Source of the DNA: Goekera deserti
GTDB taxonomy: Bacteria > Actinomycetota > Actinomycetes > Mycobacteriales > Geodermatophilaceae
Reading direction: 5' to 3'
Length of the DNA: 64,000 bases
Assembly (NCBI RefSeq): GCF_010685995.1
Contig: NZ_JAAGWK010000009.1
Span: 372,001 to 436,000 of the forward strand
Program-made: the position numbers and the translations under genes
In this document: positions 27,194 through 37,650 of the stretch, piece after piece
How the letters are laid out: every line of letters begins with the position of its first letter
How positions within the stretch are numbered: the stretch's first letter is position 1
Notes under the pieces: model-generated
Seen by the model: only the letters and a program-made list of their open reading frames with translations
What the model was told of the DNA's origin: nothing
The model's database searches: none

Positions 27194-27823
27194 TCAGGGA
27201 CGGGAGAAGGCGTCCGGCCCGCCCGGCGCCGGGCTGCTCCCGCCGAGCACGTGGTCCACGAAGCCGTACTCGCGGGCCTGCTCGGCGGTGAAGAACCGGT
27301 CGCGCTCGGCGTCCTGGCGGATCCGCTCGACGGTCTGGCCCGAGTGGTGGGCCTGCATCTCGGTCATCCGCTGCTTCAGCGCCCGCAGCATCGCCGCCTG
27401 GATGGCGATGTCGGCCGCGGTGCCACCGACGCCGGCCGACGGCTGGTGCATCATGATCTGCGCGTTGGGCAGGGCGTACCGCTTGCCGGGGTGGCCCGCG
27501 GCGAGCAGGAACTGCCCCATCGAGGCGGCCATGCCCATGGCGTACGTGGCGACGTCGCACGGGATGAACTGCATCGTGTCGTAGACGGCCATCCCCGCGG
27601 TCACCGAGCCACCCGGTGAGTTGATGTAGAGGTGGATGTCCCGGTGTGGGTCAGCCGCGGTCAGCAGCAGCATCTGCGCGGCGAGCTGGTTGGCCACCAC
27701 GTCGTCGACCTGGCTGCCCAGGAAGAGGATGCGGTCGCGCAGCAACGACTCGTAGACCGAGTCGCCCAGGCTCATCGCCGAGCCCCCGGCCGCCGCCGAC
27801 GGGTGGGTGTGCGCAGTCGTCAT
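27194..27823 (-). CDS. clpP: ClpP-type serine peptidase (solitary)
   Basis: 209 residues with the ClpP triad in its usual spacing: Ser101 (MGMAASMGQ), His126 (MMHQPSAG) and Asp175 (ERDRFF). It would form the proteolytic barrel used by Clp ATPases. Actinobacteria normally carry a clpP1-clpP2-clpX cluster; here clpP stands alone, so it is likely an additional paralogue (compare ClpP3/ClpP5 of Streptomyces). ATG 27821-27823 follows GAGGGAG. An inverted repeat lies ~120 nt upstream. Confidence 0.92.
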   Translation of the reverse strand: MTTAHTHPSAAAGGSAMSLGDSVYESLLRDRILFLGSQVDDVVANQLAAQMLLLTAADPHRDIHLYINSPGGSVTAGMAVYDTMQFIPCDVATYAMGMAASMGQFLLAAGHPGKRYALPNAQIMMHQPSAGVGGTAADIAIQAAMLRALKQRMTEMQAHHSGQTVERIRQDAERDRFFTAEQAREYGFVDHVLGGSSPAPGGPDAFSRP

Positions 27824-27943
27824 GGTTCTCCCTCGTCCGGTCGGCGGCACCGTGCCGCACGTCGACCAGCACACCGGAATGGCGGGGGAACAGCGAGCAG
27901 AAATGGCTTCTTCAGCGCACAGCGCACATCCTGCGCTCACAGA

Positions 27944-27968
27944 GGAATGGTCTTGACACGACCATTCC
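27944..27968 (-). promoter_or_regulatory. Inverted repeat upstream of clpP
   Basis: GGAATGGTC-N7-GACCATTCC, perfect 9-bp arms, in an unusually AT-richer gap (27824-27988) upstream of clpP and just after the stop of the 83-residue ORF. It may be an operator for clpP or a terminator for the upstream ORF. It does not match the ClgR consensus I know. Confidence 0.45.
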
Positions 27969-27988
27969 CCACTCGGTCGTGGGGTCGG

Positions 27989-28240
27989 TCAGCCGGCCCG
28001 GCTGAGGGACGGCGAGGCGCTGGCCTGCCGGCACACCTGGCACGCCCGGCGCCCGATCACCACCCGCCCCCAGTCCTGCGACCCCCACACCTGCACGATC
28101 GCGCCGCACACCGCGAGCTCGATCTCCCCGTCCAGCTCACCGGGGGGCCGGTGCGCCTCGACCGCGTGCCACGGGGCGGTCTGCTCGGCGTCGGCCTTCC
28201 ATCGGTCCGGTCGGGCGAACCCGACTGCGTACGTGTCCAC
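27989..28240 (-). CDS. Small Cys-containing protein, CGAxV...CxxC type
   Basis: 83 residues from GTG 28238-28240. WHAVEAHRP, AVCGAIVQVW and CQVC resemble many short actinobacterial proteins that probably bind one zinc. It shares the CGAxV-(about 20)-CxxC layout with the protein at 22876-23124. No function is known. Divergent from the next gene by about 125 bp. Confidence 0.6.
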   Translation of the reverse strand: MDTYAVGFARPDRWKADAEQTAPWHAVEAHRPPGELDGEIELAVCGAIVQVWGSQDWGRVVIGRRACQVCRQASASPSLSRAG

Positions 28241-28365
28241 GCCTTGATTGTGCCCGCCGTCACAGTCGCGGACCACTCGTCCCCCGCACGCGACGGCCGA
28301 CCGCGACCTGACGGGACCCCGTCGGCCGCGCTAGCGTCGTGGGCGGACGTGGAGGAGGCGGACCC

Positions 28366-28671
28366 GTGGAACCCGTGAGCCTGCTGGTCGGAGCTGCACT
28401 GCTGGCGGTCGGCTACCTGGGCGGCCGGCTGGGCCGGCGCCGCCCGACCGCACCGGGTGCACCGCTGACGCCCATGTGCGGCTGCGCCCACCCGCTGAGC
28501 CAGCACGACCCGGGCAGCAGCACCTGCCACGCCGAGGTGCCGCGCGACGCCTACGACAAGCGCGGCCGCTGGCAGGGCCACTCCTGGGTGCGCTGCCCGT
28601 GCCGGCAGTACGTCGGGCCGCGGCCGATCGACGAGGTCTTCGCCCCCCGGGTGCTGCCCCCGGCCGACTGA
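28366..28671 (+). CDS. Small membrane-anchored Cys/His-rich protein
   Basis: 101 residues. N-terminal hydrophobic helix (PVSLLVGAALLAVGYLGG) then a cytoplasmic Cys/His-rich region with CGCAHPLSQHD, STCHAE and RCPCRQYVG. The pattern suggests zinc binding. GTG 28366 has GGAGGAG 8 nt upstream. No known family function. Confidence 0.6.
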   Translation: MEPVSLLVGAALLAVGYLGGRLGRRRPTAPGAPLTPMCGCAHPLSQHDPGSSTCHAEVPRDAYDKRGRWQGHSWVRCPCRQYVGPRPIDEVFAPRVLPPAD

Positions 28672-28716
28672 CACGGCCGCACCCACCCGGCCGGACCCGA
28701 CCCCCGCCGGACCCCC

Positions 28717-28769
28717 CCGGCCGGACCGACCTCGGGCGGAGCCACCTCGGCCGGACCGACCTCGGGTGG
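28717..28769 (+). repeat. Two imperfect 23-bp direct repeats upstream of bluB-cobT
   Basis: GGCCGGACCGACCTCGGG occurs twice with a 30-bp period in a monotonous GC-rich stretch (28672-28832). No cobalamin-riboswitch core could be recognised in the same region. Confidence 0.6.
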
Positions 28770-28832
28770 GTCCCACCTGGGGCCGCGGACCGGCCCCGAG
28801 GGTGCCGCTGTCGGGCGGGCTAACCTCCGGCG

Positions 28833-30551
28833 GTGGTCTGGCCCCGCCCCGTGCCGCTGATCGGCGACACCACCTCCGCGGCCGACCGGGCCGGGGCACC
28901 GGACGGCTGGCGGTTCCCCGAGGCCGCCCGGCAGGCGCTGCAGGACGTCGTCGCCGCCCGCCGCGACGTGCGCCGGTACCGCCCGGACCCGGTGCCCACC
29001 GAGGTGCTGGACCGGGTGCTCACCGCCGCCCACGCCGCGCCGTCGGTGGGCCACTCCCAGCCGTGGCGCTTCCTCGTCGTCGACGACCCGGCGCTGCGGG
29101 AGAGCGCCGCGCTGATGGCCGACTCCGCCCGGCTGGCCCAGGCCGCGCAGCTGGACGCCGACTCCGCGCGCGGGCTGCTGGACCTGCAGCTGGAGGGCAT
29201 CCGGGAGGCACCGCTGGGCGTCGTGGTCTGCTGCGACCGGCGCACGCCGGCCGCCGGCGTGCTGGGCCGGGCCACCTTCCCCGACGCCGACCTGTGGTCC
29301 TGCGCGTGCGCCGTGCAGAACCTGTGGCTGGCCGCCCGCGCCGAGGGGCTGGGCACCGGCTGGGTGACGCTGTTCCGCCCCGACGAGCTGGCCGGACTGC
29401 TGGGGCTGCCGGACGGGGTGCAGACGCTGGGCTGGCTGTGCCTCGGCTGGCCGGACGAGCGGCCGCCGGCCCCCGGGCTGGAGCGGGCCGGGTGGTCGCG
29501 GCGCACGCCGGTGGACAGCGTGGTCTTCCGCAACCGCTGGCCGGGGGCGGCCGACCCCGCTCCCCCGCCGTCCCGGCTGCGGGCCCCGGGCCGGGCCGCC
29601 GTGGTCGGCGCGCGCGACGACGCGGACACCCTGCTGACGCCGCCGTCGTCGCTGGGCGTGCTGGACCGGGCGGTGGACCGCGTCGTCGCCCTCGGCCACG
29701 GCGGGCTCACCGGCGGCACGCTGCTCGTCGCCGCGGGCCGGCACCCGGTGGCCGGGCTGGGCGTCACCGCCTTCGCCGGGTCGGTCACCGACGACCTGCT
29801 GGACGCCGCCCGCGCCGGCCGGGCGATGGGCACGGTGGCTGCCCGCGCGGCCGGTCTGGCGGTCGCCGTCGTGGACGCCGGGAGCGCGACCGGCGACCTG
29901 CGGGACACCGACCCGCTGACCCCGGCCGCCGCCCGCGAGCTGCTGGACCGCGGGACCCGGCTCGGCGCGGAGCTGGCCGCCGCCGGGCTGGTCGCGCTGG
30001 GCGAGATCGGGGTGGGCAACACCACGGTGGCCGCGGCGCTGACCGCGGCGCTGCTGGACCTGCCACCGGCCGAGGCGGTCGGCCTGGGCACCTCGGCGGA
30101 CTCCGCCACGCTCGCCCGGAAGGCCGCCGTCGTCACCGCGGCGCTGCACCGCTGGCGGGCGGCGGGCGCCTCCCGGGACCCCGAGGCGCTGCTGGCCGCA
30201 CTCGGCGGACCGGAGTTCGCCCTGCTCACCGGCGTGGTCGGCGGCGCGGCCCGAGCCGGGGCGGTGGTGGTGCTGGACGGGCTGGCCACCGGCGTCGCGG
30301 CCCTGGTGGCGGTGCGGGCCGAGCCCGCGGTGGCGGCGTCGCTGGTCGCCGGGTCCCGCAGCCGGGAGCGCGCGCACCCGCTCGTGCTCGGCTGCCTCGG
30401 CCTGGAGCCGCTGCTGGACCTGCGGCTGCGCGCCGGGGAGGGCGTCGGCGCGGCACTCGGCGCCCAGCTGCTGCTCACCGGCCTGCGGCTGCGCGCCGGC
30501 ACCGCACGCACGGCTGCTCAGACGGGGACGTCGACGTCCACGAGCAGCTGA
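28833..30551 (+). CDS. bluB-cobT: BluB-CobT fusion (DMB synthase + DMB phosphoribosyltransferase)
   Basis: 572 residues in two parts. Residues ~25-225 are a BluB-type nitroreductase fold (RRDVRRYRPDPVP, APSVGHSQPWRF, TGWVTLFRP) that makes 5,6-dimethylbenzimidazole from FMNH2. Residues ~265-560 are CobT, nicotinate-nucleotide:DMB phosphoribosyltransferase, with the catalytic Glu391 in GEIGVGNTT and GGAARAGAVVVLDG. The enzyme would make and then activate the lower ligand of cobalamin. Start GTG 28833 has a weak ribosome site; GTG 28851 is an alternative. The last 34 nt overlap the 3' end of the convergent kinase gene, giving a low-complexity TSTSTSS tail. Confidence 0.92.
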   Translation: MVWPRPVPLIGDTTSAADRAGAPDGWRFPEAARQALQDVVAARRDVRRYRPDPVPTEVLDRVLTAAHAAPSVGHSQPWRFLVVDDPALRESAALMADSARLAQAAQLDADSARGLLDLQLEGIREAPLGVVVCCDRRTPAAGVLGRATFPDADLWSCACAVQNLWLAARAEGLGTGWVTLFRPDELAGLLGLPDGVQTLGWLCLGWPDERPPAPGLERAGWSRRTPVDSVVFRNRWPGAADPAPPPSRLRAPGRAAVVGARDDADTLLTPPSSLGVLDRAVDRVVALGHGGLTGGTLLVAAGRHPVAGLGVTAFAGSVTDDLLDAARAGRAMGTVAARAAGLAVAVVDAGSATGDLRDTDPLTPAAARELLDRGTRLGAELAAAGLVALGEIGVGNTTVAAALTAALLDLPPAEAVGLGTSADSATLARKAAVVTAALHRWRAAGASRDPEALLAALGGPEFALLTGVVGGAARAGAVVVLDGLATGVAALVAVRAEPAVAASLVAGSRSRERAHPLVLGCLGLEPLLDLRLRAGEGVGAALGAQLLLTGLRLRAGTARTAAQTGTSTSTSS

Positions 30552-32164
30552 CCCTCCGGGCCGCGGACGAACGTGATCTGGTGCTGCTCGCGCACCTCCT
30601 CACCGCCCCGCCGGACGAAGGTGACCGGGGCGGTGACCACCAGCGAGCCGTCGGTGGCCTGGACCTCGCCCAGCTCGACCTTCTCGAAGCCGCTCCAGAA
30701 GCCGCGGTAGGACTCCCGGTCCAGCCGCGCCCGCAGGGTGGGGCCGGTGCGGTCGTAGGCCTCGTCGGCGTTGCCCGGCAGCAGCTTGTAGTACTCCTCC
30801 AGCTCCTTCTGCAGGTCCTTCGCGGTCACCTCCGCGCCGGGCGTGGTCGGCGCCGGGGCCGCCGTGGTGCTGGCGATCGTGCTGGCCGGGGGGCTGGGCG
30901 TGGTGGACGGCGCCGTCGGCTCGGGGGCCGGTGCGGGCGCGGGCGCCGGCTCCTGCGCCGACGTGCTGGCGCTGCTGCTCGCGGCGCTCGAGCCCGCCTC
31001 GCCGTCGCCCAGGGTGCTCACCACCAGGGCGATGCCGGCACCGACCAGCGCCAGCAGCAGCAGGCCGGCCACCAGCAGCGGCCACCGCCGCAGGGCCGGC
31101 GCCGGGCGGGGCGTCGCCGGGGCGACCGACGGCGCCGGCCCGCGCGGCGGTGACCCGGCGGGCAGGTCGGTGCGGGTCGCGGTGCGCTCGGGGGGCCGGC
31201 CGGTCGCCCCCGGTGCGGCGGCCGGCTGCTGCCGGGGCGCGGCGCTGCGGGCCGTGGTGGCCCGCACCGCCGACGGCGGGACGGGGCTCAGCACCGCCGG
31301 CGTGGTCAGCACCGCGGTGGCGTCACCGTCGTCCCGCGCGACGGCGATCAGCTCGTCGCGCACCTCGACCATCGTGGGGCGCTGCTCCGGGTCGCCGGAG
31401 AGCATCCGCAGCAGCGGCTTGGTGAGCGCCCCGGAGCGCTCCGGCGGGTAGATGTCGCCGGCGGCGGCCCGGTAGAGCATCTTCAGGCTGTTCTCGGCGA
31501 CCCCGAACGGGGGCTGGCCCTCCAGGCAGGCGTAGAGGGTCGCCCCCAGGGAGAACACGTCGCTGGCGCTGCCCGGCTCCTCACCACGCGCCACCTCGGG
31601 GGCCAGGAACGCCGGGGTGCCCTTCACGATCCCGGTCTGGGTGAGCCGCACGTCCCCCCGGGCCCGGGCGATGCCGAAGTCGGTGATCTTCACCAGGCCG
31701 TCGGCGCCGGGGCCCTCGCCGATCAGGATGTTGCCCGGCTTCACGTCCCGGTGCACGATCCCCGCGGCGTGCGCCGCGCTCAGCGCGTCGGCCACCTGGG
31801 CGCCGACCTGGGCGGTCTGCTCCACCGGCAGCACGCCGGCGGCCGCCACCACCTCGGCCAGGCTGCGCGAGGGCAGGTACTCCATGACCAGCCACGGTTG
31901 CCCCTCGGCCACGACGGTGTCGTAGACGACGACGGCGTGCGGGTGCTGCAACCGCGCGGCGATCCGGGCCTCGCGCATGGCCAGCTGCCGGTTCTCCTCG
32001 GCGTGCGCGGCGCTCTGGCCGGGCGGCAGCAGCACCTGCTTGAGGGCGACGTCCCGGCCGAGCCGCTCGTCGTGCGCCAGCCACACGGCGCCCATGGCGC
32101 CGCCGCCGATCTGCGACCGCAGCCGGTAGCGCCCGGCGACGACGTCGTCGGGTCCGGTGGTCAC
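30518..32164 (-). CDS. PknB-type membrane Ser/Thr protein kinase
   Basis: 548 residues. N-terminal Hanks kinase domain: GGGAMGAVW loop, Lys42, HRDVKPGNILI, TDFGIA and APE. A Pro/Ala/Arg-rich juxtamembrane linker follows, one TM helix (~365-388), a Ser/Ala/Pro/Thr-rich stalk and a ~100-residue extracellular NTF2/SnoaL-like domain (KDLQKELEEYYKLLPGNADEAY...) rather than PASTA repeats. It should sense an external cue and phosphorylate cytoplasmic proteins. GTG 32164 was preferred to an upstream TTG. Its 3' end overlaps bluB-cobT by 34 nt. Confidence 0.92.
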   Translation of the reverse strand: MTTGPDDVVAGRYRLRSQIGGGAMGAVWLAHDERLGRDVALKQVLLPPGQSAAHAEENRQLAMREARIAARLQHPHAVVVYDTVVAEGQPWLVMEYLPSRSLAEVVAAAGVLPVEQTAQVGAQVADALSAAHAAGIVHRDVKPGNILIGEGPGADGLVKITDFGIARARGDVRLTQTGIVKGTPAFLAPEVARGEEPGSASDVFSLGATLYACLEGQPPFGVAENSLKMLYRAAAGDIYPPERSGALTKPLLRMLSGDPEQRPTMVEVRDELIAVARDDGDATAVLTTPAVLSPVPPSAVRATTARSAAPRQQPAAAPGATGRPPERTATRTDLPAGSPPRGPAPSVAPATPRPAPALRRWPLLVAGLLLLALVGAGIALVVSTLGDGEAGSSAASSSASTSAQEPAPAPAPAPEPTAPSTTPSPPASTIASTTAAPAPTTPGAEVTAKDLQKELEEYYKLLPGNADEAYDRTGPTLRARLDRESYRGFWSGFEKVELGEVQATDGSLVVTAPVTFVRRGGEEVREQHQITFVRGPEGQLLVDVDVPV

Positions 32165-32310
32165 CCGACAACTCAACCACTGGCGCCGACCACCGGTCGA
32201 CGCGACACCTCGACCGGCCGGACGGGTCGCCGGCCCGACACGCTGAGGGTGGCGTCGCGCGGCCGCGGCGGCCCGCGCCCGGCCCGGGTCGTGCCTGGCA
32301 GGCTGCCCCC

Positions 32311-32793
32311 GTGACCCTCTCCCCCGTCGACCGCGCCCACCTCACCCGCTGCGTCGAGCTCGCCGAGCAGGCACTGGCCGCCGGGGACGAGCCGTTCGGC
32401 TCGCTGCTGGTCGACGCCGCCGGCACCGTCCGCGCCGAGGAGCGCAACGAGGTGTCCGGCGGCGACGCCACCCGGCACCCGGAGTTCGCCCTCGCCCGCT
32501 GGGCCGCCGCGCACCTGGACCCGGACGAGCGGGCCGCCGCGACCGTCTACACGTCCGGCGAGCACTGCCCGATGTGCGCGGCCGCGCACGCGTGGGTGGG
32601 GCTGGGCCGGCTGGTGTACGCCAGTTCCTCGGCCCAGCTGGGCCGGTGGCTGGGTGAGCTGGGGGTGCCGGCGGGGCCGGTCGCGACACTGCCGGTCACC
32701 ACGGTCGCACCGGCGGTGCCCGTCGCGGGGCCGGACGAGGAGCTGTCCGCGCGGGTGCGGGCGCTGCACGTGACCCTGCACACGACCGGCTGA
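32311..32793 (+). CDS. Cytidine/deoxycytidylate deaminase-fold nucleoside deaminase
   Basis: 160 residues of the CMP/dCMP deaminase (guanine/tRNA-adenosine deaminase-like) fold. Zinc site: HPEFALARWA in place of the common HAE, and SGEHCPMCAAA for the CxxC pair. GDEPFGSLLVD is the family's N-terminal strand. It would deaminate a nucleobase or nucleoside; the substrate is unknown. It starts 146 nt from the divergent kinase gene. Confidence 0.85.
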   Translation: MTLSPVDRAHLTRCVELAEQALAAGDEPFGSLLVDAAGTVRAEERNEVSGGDATRHPEFALARWAAAHLDPDERAAATVYTSGEHCPMCAAAHAWVGLGRLVYASSSAQLGRWLGELGVPAGPVATLPVTTVAPAVPVAGPDEELSARVRALHVTLHTTG

Positions 32794-32885
32794 CCAGCGC
32801 CCCCCGGGGCGAAGCGCGGGTGCCCCCACCGGCCACCGGCAGGTCATACTCACCCCCCGAGCTGGCTGCTCCGCTGGGAGGTGGC

Positions 32886-32981
32886 GTGAACACCGAAGGT
32901 CCAGGCACGACCGATCGGACCGGCGGCTGCCCCGGCTCGGGCCACGGGCACGGCCGGGCCGCGGGCGGTGGTGCGCGGTGA
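32886..32981 (+). CDS. Micro-ORF of 31 codons upstream of ppsR
   Basis: GTG 32886 after GGGAGG encodes a 31-residue Gly-rich peptide beginning MNTEGPGTTDRTGG and containing SGHGHG. Its TGA overlaps the GTG start of ppsR (GTGA). It may be a leader that couples or regulates translation of ppsR-ppsA. No homologue is known to me. Confidence 0.4.
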   Translation: MNTEGPGTTDRTGGCPGSGHGHGRAAGGGAR

Positions 32982-33888
32982 CCGACCCGCTGGGGGAGCT
33001 CCGCGGCGCGCGGGACCCGGACGAGGTGGTGCCGGTCTTCTTCCTCTCCGACAGCACCGGCATCAGCGCCGAGACCATGGGCAACGCCCTGCTCATCCAG
33101 TTCCCCGACGTGCACTTCGAGCGCACCCTGATCCCGTTCATCTCCACCGTCGAGGAGGCCCGGGAGGTCGTCGCCCAGCTGGACGCGGTGATGGACGGCC
33201 CGGTCACCCCGCTGTGCTTCACCACCGCCGCGGTCGACGAGGTGCGCGAGGAGCTGCTGCGCACCAGGGCGCCGATCATCGACTTCTTCGGGCTGCACAT
33301 GGCCCAGGTCGAGCAGCAGCTGGGGTCCCGTGGGCTGCGCGAGGCCCGGCGGCTGCACGGGGTGGGCGACGTCCGGCGCTACAACGACCGGATGGCGGCC
33401 ATCGAGTTCGCCATCGAGCACGACGACGGGCTGAGCCCGCGCGGGCTGGACCGGGCCGACGTCGTCCTGCTGGCGCCGTCGCGGTGCGGCAAGACGCCGA
33501 CCGCCATGTACCTCGCGCTGCAGCACGGCCTGTTCGTGGCCAACTACCCCCTGGTCGACGAGGACCTGGAGACCACCGACCTGCCGCGACCGGTCGCCGG
33601 CCTGGCCGACCGGTGCTTCGGGTTGACCACCACCGTGGCCCGGCTCAGCCGGGTCCGGCAGGAGCGGCGCCCGGAGTCCCGGTACGCCTCGGAGGAGCAG
33701 TGCCGCCTGGAGCTGCGCCGCGCCACCGAGATGTACGCCACCCACCACCTGCCCACGGTGGACACCTCGGCGGCCTCCGTCGAGGAGATCGCCGCCGTGG
33801 TGATCCAGACCCTGGCCCGTCAACGGCGGAGCGCCGCAGCCCGCCCCCCGGTCGGCCGTGACACCCACAGAGGAAGGACGCCCCGCCC

Positions 33889-33892
<4 letters not shown>
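32978..33892 (+). CDS. ppsR: PEP synthase regulatory protein (bifunctional kinase/pyrophosphorylase)
   Basis: 304 residues of the DUF299/PPSRP family. [19 protein letters not shown] at the N-terminus and the P-loop-like [15 protein letters not shown] (~160) are diagnostic. It inactivates its dikinase by ADP-dependent phosphorylation of a Thr next to the catalytic His and reactivates it by Pi-dependent removal. It overlaps ppsA by 4 nt, so regulator and target are co-translated. Start GTG 32978 overlaps the micro-ORF stop. Confidence 0.93.
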
Positions 33893-36309
<2,417 letters not shown>

Positions 36310-36320
36310 CCCGCCCGCGC

Positions 36321-36353
36321 CGGGGCCCGGACCGCCGAGCAGTCCGGGCCCCG
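36321..36353 (+). terminator. 12-bp hairpin after ppsA
   Basis: CGGGGCCCGGAC (36321-36332) pairs with GTCCGGGCCCCG (36342-36353) over a 9-nt loop, 11 nt after the ppsA stop. The remaining gap to the tRNA (to 36539) shows nothing else certain. Confidence 0.75.
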
Positions 36354-36539
36354 TCGTGTCGGCGGCGTGCAGGATGAGGCCGGCCAGCTACTGGGCGTCG
36401 ACGAGCACCCGTACTCCCGGCTGCCGGAGCGACCGCGGACGGCGGTGGCCCTCAGCGCTGACGCCGGCCGCGGAGCCCCGGGCCCGGGAACAGTGAAGGC
36501 CCCGACCCGGCATCGCTGCCGGTCAGGGCCCTGCTGCTG

Positions 36540-36612
36540 CTCCCCCGTCTGGACTCGAACCAGAAACCGTTCGATTAACAGTCGAATGCTCTGCCAATTG
36601 AGCTACGGGGGA
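36540..36612 (-). tRNA. tRNA-Asn (anticodon GUU)
   Basis: 73 nt on the minus strand: acceptor TCCCCCG/CGGGGGA, discriminator G, D-arm GCTCAATTGGCAGAGC, anticodon stem TTCGA/TCGAA around CTGTTAA (GTT), T-arm TCTGGTTCGAGTCCAGA. CCA is not encoded. Confidence 0.96.
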
Positions 36613-36761
36613 CCATCGGCTGTCGTACTCGCCTGGGAGAGGTTACCCCACTGCACCGGGCCACACGGAGAGGGTTCCCGGCGTGCCGCGGACCTCCGTC
36701 GCCGGTAGCGTCAGGCCTTCGCGACCGGCCTGGGGGCCGGTCCACGATCCAGGGGGATCCC

Positions 36762-37043
36762 GTGGCCAAGTTGTCGTTCCTCGTCGGTCTCGGCACCGGC
36801 TACGTCCTCGGCGCGAAGGCCGGGCGGGGCAGGTACGAGCAGATCCGCACCTTCTACGACCACGCCAAGGACGACCCGCGGCTGCAGAGCGTCGCGGGCA
36901 TGGCGCAGGCCCGTGCCGACGCCATCGTGAGCTCGGTGAAGACCCGGATGGGCAGCGACACCTCCAGCACGACGACGCCGCCGAACACGGTCAGCCAGAT
37001 GAGCGACCGCGTCCCGGTGAACGGAGCGGGCACCACGCGCTGA
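36762..37043 (+). CDS. YtxH-like small membrane-associated protein
   Basis: 93 residues: a short hydrophobic N-terminus (LSFLVGLGTGYVLGAKAG) followed by RGRYEQIRTFYDHAKDDPRLQ, the pattern of short YtxH-like actinobacterial proteins, and a disordered Ser/Thr tail. Start GTG 36762 after AGGGGGA. Function unknown. Confidence 0.7.
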   Translation: MAKLSFLVGLGTGYVLGAKAGRGRYEQIRTFYDHAKDDPRLQSVAGMAQARADAIVSSVKTRMGSDTSSTTTPPNTVSQMSDRVPVNGAGTTR

Positions 37044-37068
37044 CGCCGCGGGCCGGCCCGCGCCGGGC

Positions 37069-37650
37069 TCAGCGGGTGGGGTCCTCGGCCTCCACCGCTG
37101 CGGCCAGCCGGGCGCGGGCGGCCTCGCGTGCCTCCGGGTCGGCCCGGTCGGCGTCGTCGTCGAAGACCACCGACCACTCGCGGGCCGGCTGACCCGGCAC
37201 CCGGCGCGCCACCAGCAGCACCGAGCCGCCGGTCGGCAGCGGGTGCCGCTGGCTGGCCACCACCGTCTCGTCGACCCGCCGCCGCAGCACCGCCGGCAGC
37301 TGCCCGGCGTCGGTCAGCAGGTGGCGCACCGCCGCGCCCCGGGTCTGGACGCCGGGCTCCACCTCGGTCAGCGGGACGACGGTGACGCTGCCGCCGCCCG
37401 CGGCGCTCGCCTTCCAGGTGGCCCGGCCCACCTCGTGCCAGCGGAGCACCGGCAGCGCGGCGGCGTCGGCCGCGCCCACCGCGGCGGGCACCTCGCGCAG
37501 CCCCCGGGACGTCGCGACCAGCCAGCCGTCCGGGTCGAGCGTGGCCACGGCGAGCACCCGCTCGTACGGGTCGGGTGAGGCGGCCAGCACGGTGCGCACG
37601 GCCTCCGGCGGCGGGACGAGCCGCCGTCGCAGCCGGTCGAGCAGGCTCAT
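37069..37650 (-). CDS. Conserved hypothetical protein linked to dnaG
   Basis: 193 residues, soluble, starting MSLLDRLRRRLVPPPEAVRT. The middle segment RWHEVGRATW and the C-terminal RVPGQPAREWSVVFD recur in actinobacterial proteins found beside dnaG, with no known function. Its ATG overlaps the dnaG stop (ATGA), so it is translated from the same message as dnaG. Confidence 0.7.
   Translation of the reverse strand: MSLLDRLRRRLVPPPEAVRTVLAASPDPYERVLAVATLDPDGWLVATSRGLREVPAAVGAADAAALPVLRWHEVGRATWKASAAGGGSVTVVPLTEVEPGVQTRGAAVRHLLTDAGQLPAVLRRRVDETVVASQRHPLPTGGSVLLVARRVPGQPAREWSVVFDDDADRADPEAREAARARLAAAVEAEDPTR

Noticed and set aside
28672-28832. Possible cobalamin riboswitch before bluB-cobT
   Set aside because: Only GC-rich direct repeats are present; the conserved B12-box and core elements were not found.
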